From Mauremys mutica (Eukaryota; Chordata; Testudines; Geoemydidae), in assembly GCF_020497125.1 (NCBI RefSeq), contig NC_059073.1:9569225-9633224 (forward strand): a stretch of 64,000 nucleotides of DNA, read 5' to 3'. Shown here in pieces: positions 57,238-64,000 of this stretch (its first letter is position 1; each line of letters opens with the position of its first letter). The translations under genes and the position numbers were made by a program. The notes below the pieces were generated by a model. The model did not search any database, was not told where the DNA came from, and worked only from the letters and a program-made list of their open reading frames with translations.

Positions 57238-57780
57238 ATGGGGGGGGGGGGGAAGTGTGGGGAGGGCAGGTACGGGGTGACAGAAGAGTGGGGGTCAGCG
57301 CCAGGCTGTGGGAGAGGGCGGTGGAGGGGAAGGAAAGCAGGCTGTGGAGGGATGGGAATGAGTGTGATTGGGAAGAAAGGAGTGAGGGGAAGGGAAAGGT
57401 GCCCATGGAGGGATGGAGCATGCACGGGAAGGGGTACTGGCTAGATGAGAGTGCGGGGGGACAGTCGTGGGGAGAAAGAGGGTGGGGGAAGGAGATTGTA
57501 GCAGGGAATGGATGTGTGGAAGGGGCCAGAGGACGTAGGGGAAAGAGGCTAAGCAGATGGGGTGTCAAAGGGAGGCTTGGGGTGAATGGTGTGGGGTACA
57601 GAAAGGGATGGGCAGGGGAGGGAGGGAAAGCAGCATGGGGTGGGCGATCATCATCAAGGGATGCAAGGGCATGTGAGGAGGAGATGGAAGGACAGGGAAG
57701 AGTTCTGGGTAGCGGTGGATGCGCACAGGCCGTCGGGATTAAAGGGAGGGGGTGGAGGTAGCAAGGAGAAGGGAGTGTGA
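57238..57780. repeat. Purine-rich low-complexity tract
   Basis: The plus strand is almost entirely G and A for over 500 bases, beginning with a run of thirteen Gs at about 57240. Overlapping long frames exist on both strands (215 and 203 codons) made of Gly, Arg, Glu on plus and Pro, Ser, Leu on minus. These are products of the composition and not genes. The tract has many GGG runs compatible with G-quadruplex or triplex structure. Confidence 0.85.
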
Positions 57781-60004
57781 CTGGCGTCTGCCCCCATCTG
57801 TGGCACACCTCTGAGAGTTCAGGCTGTAACTTCCATCTCCAGCACATTACGGTCGTAACGCAGCCCGGACTTTAAAAATTCATCCACCAGTAGCTCCCGT
57901 TTGCGCAACGGCCTGTTCGCTCCAAGCATGCCAGCTCAGCGAGCGCCTCATAAGTTAATCATATGCTGTCACTTCTCGCTTGTGACGCTGGAACGGGGAA
58001 CATCTTGCAAGCTACAGCTCAGAATTCACAGCTTCGCTTACACAGGCAGTCCCCCCTTCCTTGGCTAGGATTTAACCAGCTACCTATTCACCCCTTGGTG
58101 TGAGGAGAAGGGAGAGTTAATGGGCAGGCGTTCCCAGGGAAGATAATAAGTCCCCCTTAATACTAAACAGAAAACCACACTCATTCTGTCAGTCCAACCA
58201 CATGAGAGTTCACAGCAAATGGAGCACGGTCACCAATGAATAAACTGTGAAGAGCACGGTAAACCAGCTGGCTTGCTGGTTTTGTGCGCGCATGCATGCG
58301 CCTGCCTCCTCTATTGCAGAGCATCAGCACTACAACTGCAGCCTGGATCCTTACCCTGCTAGCACATAATGGAGGTTCTCCATTCGTTCAAGCAACAGGG
58401 CCCAGGCTTATGGAGAAGGGGGTCTGAGTTCTGTCCTCACTGCGGGTGTGACGTTCCAACCAGCCTAGGGGCCTGCAGCATCGCAATAACTGTGGCGTTC
58501 CTGAGTAGCCATGGATTTGTCACTTTAAAGATCACCTGTTTAATCACAATGGAGATTTCTGAGTCTAGTGAGAAAGGCAGCCCTCCTGACAAGTCATTTC
58601 TATTCTGACGTTGGCTGCATGGGACCCCAAAGGGAAGGACTGCAAACCAGTTGGCAATTAGTTTAATAGAGATGGAGCTAAACAAACCCAAAAGGTCAAG
58701 GGAGTTTGGATCCAGTGTCCCAGGCTGGATCCAGCTGAAGAAGTTGGGCTGAGTTGAGAAGTTTGGGTCTGGACACAGATCTGGGCTCCTCTCTGTCTAC
58801 AAGCTGTGTAGATCCAGGGCTCTGGTACAAATCCATCTTTAATTCTATTCATCAGTTTGGCAGTAACAGAAACTCAGTTCAAACCAAGTGTCATAAATAA
58901 AATGTCCTCCTAGCAAGTTGGCCAACCTCCTCACCAGCCTCCACAGTGCTAGTTCAGACCACAGACTTGTTTCACAGCCACTTCACAGTCGAGAAGAACG
59001 CCCAGTTCTTCTCCTGACCACTTTCAAAAGCTGAACCACGGCTACAGTTTCCATTTCACTAAGGCTGATGTGGGACAAATCAGGGATTGTGTGTGTAAAA
59101 TCTTCCAATCAGCAACACATATGCACCACCTAGACTCCTAAAGAACCTTTCACTCAATGACCTGCAGGGTTGGTGCAGTTTCTGCTGCCCAGCGATGGAT
59201 CTGTCCAGCTCCTAGCAGATGCTGAAAGCCATGGGAGAAATGGTGAGACCTCAGCTTCCAATAGGAATTGAGGGAGCTCATCAACTAGCCAGATCAACAG
59301 GATTGTTGGGCATCACATTGACCCTTTGCTCTCTTGCCAGTAGGGAGCATTGCAAAGACAGTCAGTGAGGAGATGGAATATGACGGAGGACCCTCAAGAT
59401 GTTCTGCTCCCAGCCTAAATTCAAACTAATGTTGACAACCTACAGAAGAAGGTTTAGTACAGAGGGGTGAGGTATACATAGAGAGCCTTGAAAGATAAGG
59501 AAATAATATCTAGCTCCTTGGAGACTCAATAATCTCTGTGCTCCATTTTAATTGCACCTGGTCACCTTGTTAAGGGGATATCAGCAGTCTCAACAAGGGC
59601 ACCTTGGGGGCTTTCGGGAGAGAAAAGGAGCATCCTTGATTTGAAGGGAGACCTTCCGACTCTATAGACAGGGCAGGAGCCATCATCTGCTCCATTCCTA
59701 AAGCAGCCCGGTCAGTGTTTCATCACGATGGAAGATGCTAATTCCCCATGCTGTGCTGAAATGTGTGTGTGGATTAAATACAGCCATGTTTATCCTAGCC
59801 TGAACAGTTAAAATGCATACAGATGTCTAAACCCCCCCACCACACTCTGAGATGTGTGTCCAGAGAAAATCACTGACAGAGAGAATTTGTATAGGTCCCT
59901 CCCTTTCCCTGCAGAGATGCATTAGTGTCAGTGACCAGAGCTCCTAGGTGGAAAAAGCAGAAGATCAAAGTACTCCAAGTAACAGGAGAGAATCAGGGAT
60001 ATTC
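57781..60004. other. Mostly unannotated; possible conserved block
   Basis: Positions 57841-58060 are repeat-free with several CpGs kept (ttacggtcgtaacgcagccc, gtttgcgcaacggcctgttc), which could be a conserved regulatory element. A short alternating purine-pyrimidine run is at 58282-58302. The rest shows nothing. Confidence 0.3.
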
Positions 60005-60150
60005 TGTAGTGGGAAAGGCCTGGTAGATTCCGTCTAGCCCATTATCCCAGGCCAGAGCTGGATAACTCCCTACAGTCTGAGATTTGCCCTGCCTAAAGAA
60101 GTCAGGTGATGGGAATTCCCTTGGAAGACTATTTACCAATCCCCTAGATC
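60005..60150 (-). mobile_element. Diverged CR1 3' end, minus strand (weak)
   Basis: The plus strand ggcctggtagattccgtcta then gcccattatcccaggccaga resembles the reverse of a CR1 tail of the 'TCTAGCCC' type. The match is poor. Confidence 0.4.
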
Positions 60151-62023
60151 AGGAATCTAGCTCCTTCCTTCTACTGCTTTTGTGCTGGGGTAACTCATGA
60201 CTGCATTCAATTAGAGGACAGGATATTCCCACCCCTTTAACCACTCCTTTCCCTTGTGCCCTTCTCAGCCACAGGCTCCCATTCCTGCTTCCCCAGTGCA
60301 ACTGGCCTGGTGCTAGGCCTGCCAAGCAGTCAGCAGGCAACAGGTTACTCAAGTTCCCTGGCTCAGGGTCATGCATATGCTATTGTGACCAAAAGGCAAA
60401 TGGGCACAGGCCACTAACAGATGTCCTACGCCATGCTGCATCCTCCACATCTGGCTGAGCCATCAGAGCTGAGCTCATCTCAGATGGGAGTTGCTGCCCA
60501 CCAGTTCTCCTCAGACAGGACCTTGCCATTCCATGGTCATCCCTGTGAGCTGGCAGCACGAGTCAGCTGCCCAGCAACAATCAAAAGAGTTGTGTAGTCA
60601 ACAAACTGTCCTCACTGGTTATTTCATTCTTCATCAGTCATCAATCATCATCATCATAAAATAAAAACTAGCCCAGAGCACAGGTCAGCCTATGACCACA
60701 GGGGGTGGAGTTCTCCATTCCCAAAGCCACCGCTTCTCCTAACTCCCACCCAGCTGCTTCCCTATAACCTCCTATATCCCCCCACCACCACCACATGCCC
60801 AACGGGGTCATCACTCCACTGACTTGCTCATCATGGCACTCTTGCCTTGTGCCTATCTCTCTGCTTGCTGGAGATCAGCATCTGGGCCCTATCACAGTTC
60901 CATGGGCTTTTCCTCAGTTAAAACTAACGCTACAATTCTTGCTGTAATGGAATCCATCTGGACTCTCCCTATGCTCCCCAGTGCCTCCTTATCCCTCCTG
61001 ACCACTGGTCTGTTGGCTCTTTCTCCTGAAGAGAGGCTCTCTCCCTGCCTTGAGCCACATCTCTCATGGCCTTTGCTCAGACACAAACATACAATAAAGG
61101 AAATTACCACCACTAATCATCCAAATACCCTTAAATCCCCTATCATCCCCGTGATGTTCTTCTTCAGCCACTTTGTGGTTTAAGGCAATCTGCTGCTCAA
61201 TGGGAAACGCACAGTTCAGGAGGCACAGGGCAGCATGCTTCTTGCTGCTCCCATTGGTCAGGGTCACAGGCCTTTTGTCTGCACTGCAGCCGCACTGGTG
61301 ACTGGACACCCTTGGCTGTAATCAGGACGAATCCCCAGTGAGGAGAGGACCCTGGAGTCTTCAGTGAGAGGGCCAGAGAGGTTCATTTTATCTGGGAGCT
61401 ATACACCAAAATCATTGATTTAAAATCCATTCCCCAGAGAAGGTCCAATGGGCAGGTACAGTGTGGGTCACAGGAGCTAGAGCGAACCCTCAAGGGAGGA
61501 AAATGAGCCAGGGAAAGTGGAGAGTAGCAGGAGATGTCTCCTAGTGCTGAGATCTGGGATAGTCTCCTGGGTGCTGAAACTCCCTAGGGCCTTTGAGATA
61601 ATGACCATGAGTCTGGGCTACTTTACATATCAAAGGGTGCATAAGTCCCACCATATCCTGAAAAGCGTGCCAAGCCTTCCTAAGGGGGTCCGGTGTGGTG
61701 CCAAAGGAAGGGTATTTATGCCAGTGATACCTGTCAGCCCTGATGAGAGGTAGGTGCACTAATCTCATCTTGTGAGAGAACAGACCACACCATCTTCCCC
61801 CTCCCCTCCGCTAAGGATGCCCCTTTTTCCTGCTCAGCTGCAGGCATTAAGGTGCCATGAACCACAATAGCGATGAGTGGCTGGGGCTCAAAGTCAGTTC
61901 CTGTAGTCTCCACTGACTTAGGACTGGGGTGGGCAAGCAGTGGTGGAGCACGAAGCAGCAAGGAGATAAAGAGGATTCAGCATTTAACATGTGGGTGGGA
62001 GGGGCTAAGCTCCAGCCATTATA
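60151..62023. other. Unannotated stretch
   Basis: An (atc)n microsatellite lies at about 60640-60658. No gene or repeat family was recognised. Confidence 0.35.
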
Positions 62024-62092
62024 GGTGTGACGTTATTGATATAAATGGGGACCATATAGAACATGGGTTGCAACCAAGGTCCTGTAGTGGCT
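62024..62092 (+). repeat. Upstream copy of the LTR's first bases (69-bp direct repeat)
   Basis: These 69 bases are identical to 62704-62772, offset by exactly 680. The repeat includes gg plus the first 67 bases of the LTR that starts at 62706 (TGTGACGTTATTGATATAAA onwards). After it the sequences diverge: gtagtgac here and ccaaatcc in the full LTR. Zero differences over 69 bp suggests the duplication is recent or belongs to the same insertion event as the element downstream. Confidence 0.95.
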
Positions 62093-62710
62093 GTAGTGAC
62101 TAATGTGTTGCTATGGCCAAGAACTGTAACAATGTACAATGTGCCTAATCTTTTGGAAAATCCCTTAAACATGTTGAAAGGAATACATGAAAACACACTT
62201 TATGTTAAAGGGCCTTGCTATACTGATGTTTCACCGTTAATGCATGTAAACAGTGTTGGAACTTTTCACAGGGGAAAATACATTCCAGACCTGATGTGCT
62301 GTATGAAAGGGGAAACTGAGGCACACTACCATATTGCTTTCATGGCTAAATGCCAAGATTCCTGTACTATGAACAACCTCAATATCTACATTGGTTTAAT
62401 GTTATTGGGGTTCAAAACATTGGCCAGAACTGGTATGGATAAAGTAGCTATTTTCTTTAGCTCTTGGCAAGATCACATGAAACATACAGGAACCATGCTG
62501 CAAAAGCTAACCAAGTTATACCTTGAGTTTGTAAAGAGATCCATTCATGTTATTGAACATGACTTTGATAAACCATTTCGGTTATACACTGGTACGGCCT
62601 CTAGCCCAACACTAGCTGTAGTGAGACAGACCCAAGGAAAGGGGCTCTTGGGATGCAGTCAGCGATGTTTTGTCATCCCTTCCTGCATCAATTTTGCGTT
62701 GGGGGTGTGA
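62063..62710 (+). CDS. Unrecognised captured open reading frame between two LTR heads
   Basis: An open frame of 215 codons starts at an ATG inside the upstream LTR head and stops at the TGA within the first bases of the downstream LTR. The novel part is 62093-62703 (611 bp, about 203 codons) without a stop, where random sequence of this composition would contain several. Composition is AT-leaning with a mixed amino-acid content. Recognisable runs include GETEAHYHIAFMAKCQDS, MNNLNIYIGLMLLGFKTL and LTKLYLEFVKRSIHVIEHDF; cysteines and aromatic residues are frequent. No signal peptide, catalytic motif, zinc knuckle or integrase/RT motif is seen. It does not look like Gag, Pol or Env. I infer a piece of coding sequence from a host transcript or a non-retroviral virus. 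Function unknown; it starts and ends mid-domain, so the protein as read here is unlikely to be complete. Confidence 0.55.
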   Translation: MGCNQGPVVAVVTNVLLWPRTVTMYNVPNLLENPLNMLKGIHENTLYVKGPCYTDVSPLMHVNSVGTFHRGKYIPDLMCCMKGETEAHYHIAFMAKCQDSCTMNNLNIYIGLMLLGFKTLARTGMDKVAIFFSSWQDHMKHTGTMLQKLTKLYLEFVKRSIHVIEHDFDKPFRLYTGTASSPTLAVVRQTQGKGLLGCSQRCFVIPSCINFALGV

Positions 62711-63141
62711 CGTTATTGATATAAATGGGGACCATATAGAACATGGGTTGCAACCAAGGTCCTGTAGTGGCTCCAAATCCTAAGTAAAGGGGGTCATATA
62801 AGGTGTCTAAGACCAGGTTCTGGGTTGCTGATTATAATTATGCTGTCTATATGTCTGTATCATTTTTAGTTGAAGTTATGAATGTTGGCTCTATGCTGTC
62901 TGTATTTCAAGTTTGTGCTGTGCTTCTGGGGGAAGCCTCCCAGACAAGCTGGTGTTAGCTCTGCCTAGCCTGTTTGATGGCCCATTAAGGACCGTCAGCT
63001 ACACAATGGACCCATGGAGAGAAGGCAGACACGCCTTGTGACTCAGCAAAGTATGCAGGGACTGGCCCATGTGACTCCAGGCTCCATTTTGCTGTAAATT
63101 TCCACAGTGAGGACAAAGAGGTTCTTACACCTGGAAAAGCC

Positions 63142-63148
63142 TATATAA
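63142..63148 (+). promoter_or_regulatory. LTR TATA box
   Basis: tatataa within aaaagcctatataaggctga, at the expected place in the U3 region and about 250 bp before the polyadenylation signal. Confidence 0.7.
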
Positions 63149-63396
63149 GGCTGATGCTTCATCTCCATCTTGTCTTCAATCCTGCTTCTAACCTCTGGAA
63201 GGACTTTGCTACAAACTGAAGCTCTGCACAAAGGATTGTTGACCCATCCCAGCGGGGGATGTTCCAGAGACTTAATCTGAACCTGCAGTTTACTCCAGCA
63301 CTGCTGCAAGCCTGAACTAAGAACTTTGCCATTACTGTATGTAATTGATTCCATTTAACCAATTCTACCTCTCATCTCTACCTTTTTCCCTTTGTA

Positions 63397-63402
63397 AATA
63401 AA
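63397..63402 (+). terminator. LTR polyadenylation signal
   Basis: AATAAA in tttgtaaataaaccttta, which would define the end of R in this LTR. Confidence 0.7.
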
Positions 63403-63782
63403 CCTTTAGATTTTAGATTCTAAAGGATTGGCAACAGCGTGATTTGTGGGTAAGATCTGATGTGTATATTGACCTGGGTCTGGGGCTTGGTCCTTTGGGA
63501 TCGAGAGAACCTTTTTCTTTTATTGGGGTGTTGGTTTTCATAACCATTCATCCCCAGGACGAGTGCACTGGTGGTGATGCTGGGAGACTGGAGTGTCTAA
63601 GGAAATTGCTTGCGTGACTTGTGGTTAGCCAGTGGGGTGAGACCAAAGTCCTTTTTGTCTGGCTGGTTTGGTTTGCCTTAGAGGTGGAAAAACCCCAGCC
63701 TAGGGCTGTGACTGCCCTGTTTAAGCAATTGGTCCTGATTTGGCACTCTCAGTTGGGTCCCGCCAGAATCGCTCTGTCACAG

Positions 63783-63800
63783 TGGCGTTGTCGGCAGGAT
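63783..63800 (+). promoter_or_regulatory. Primer-binding site, serine tRNA type
   Basis: tggcgttgtcggcaggat begins one base after the LTR end. It matches 17 of 18 bases of the reverse complement of the 3' end of vertebrate tRNA-Ser with the AGA anticodon (ending CTGCCGACTACGCCA), differing only at the seventh base. The tRNA sequence is from memory. A tRNA-Ser primer separates it from lysine- or proline-primed retroviruses. Confidence 0.75.
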
Positions 63801-63897
63801 CCACAGAACCAGGTCAATTAAGCTTTGGGTCAGAACCCCACGCTATCCAAATTTTAACTTTGGGATTGAGAGTTTGGTTGGTTAAAGATCAGTGACC

Positions 63898-64000
63898 ATG
63901 AGACAGAAAGCATCAGGAGAAGCAAGGAAACTGCAAGCCTTGAGAGACAGCCTGCAGTTTGAATATGAGCAAAAACTGGCAGAAATTCGAATGGAAGAGA
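63898..64000 (+). CDS. Gag-like N-terminus, truncated by the window end
   Basis: A frame opens at 63898 (gaccatgagac, with a good initiation context) and stays open for 34 codons to the last base. The start reads MRQKASGEARKLQALRDSLQ and continues FEYEQKLAEIRMEE, a highly charged helix with heptad-like spacing. It lies about 100 bp after the primer-binding site, where gag starts in LTR elements. The coiled-coil start is common in gag of vertebrate gypsy-type elements and endogenous retroviruses, but the rest of the protein is outside the window. Confidence 0.6.
   Translation, partial: MRQKASGEARKLQALRDSLQFEYEQKLAEIRMEE

Larger units (their letters stand above)
62706..63781 (+). mobile_element. 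5' LTR of a young LTR retroelement
   Basis: The 1,076-bp unit begins TGTGACG and ends CTGTCACA, with a perfect TGTGAC/GTCACA inverted terminus. It carries a TATA box at 63142-63148, an AATAAA signal at 63397-63402 and is directly followed by a primer-binding site and a Gag-like frame, so it is the 5' LTR of an element running beyond the window. The signal spacing suggests U3 of about 460 bp, then R, then U5 to 63781. Its family (Ty3/gypsy-like or ERV) cannot be settled without the polymerase. Confidence 0.88.

Noticed and set aside
57114..57847. Long frames of 215 (plus) and 203 (minus) codons
   Set aside because: Both run along a purine-rich low-complexity tract and consist of biased residues; two overlapping genes here are implausible.

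Overview
The window is vertebrate nuclear DNA with no recognisable host protein-coding gene, no clear exon and no rRNA or functional tRNA gene. It looks like intergenic or deep intronic DNA. Dozens of CR1 LINE fragments on both strands, old MIR/CORE-SINE copies, Penelope-like fragments, many short hAT elements and two solo LTRs, with no Alu or L1, fit a sauropsid genome. The mixture fits a turtle best and a crocodilian less well. That assignment is an inference from repeat content. Most reading frames of 60-200 codons here are chance, and they show no known family signature.

Layout. Positions 1-6000 hold a solo LTR (2258-3066) with a perfect 5-bp target duplication and two MIR copies. Positions 6000-14000 hold CR1 copies on both strands, one of which (7479-8418) carries a broken reverse transcriptase and sits inside a MIR. 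Positions 14000-23300 hold hAT-type elements, including one inside another (17823-18734). Positions 23000-31000 are a dense MIR/CR1 zone where MIRs have repeatedly been split by younger insertions, including a second solo LTR (28378-29463, minus strand, perfect 5-bp duplication). Positions 32390-36215 form a nest: a probable LTR split by a 2.65-kb hAT copy with a perfect 8-bp duplication, itself split by a CR1 and a small palindromic element. Positions 36300-45000 and 51300-62000 are mostly unannotated, with a few AT-rich blocks that could be conserved non-coding elements. Positions 50633-51140 hold Penelope-like ends with a hammerhead-type ribozyme core, one of them split by a 291-bp cruciform-forming hAT MITE.

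The right edge is the most unusual part. A 1,076-bp LTR (62706-63781) has intact TGTGAC/GTCACA ends, a TATA box, a polyadenylation signal, a primer-binding site matching serine tRNA, and the start of a Gag-like frame running off the window. Upstream lies a second copy of the first 67 bases of this LTR. Between the two copies sits a 611-bp segment that stays open in one frame and that I cannot assign to any family. It looks like foreign coding sequence captured at or near the LTR edge, possibly from a host transcript or a non-retroviral virus.

The repeats also give a relative order of events. MIR copies are oldest, CR1 and LTRs landed in them, hAT elements landed in LTR and Penelope sequence, and the LTR element at the right edge looks youngest.
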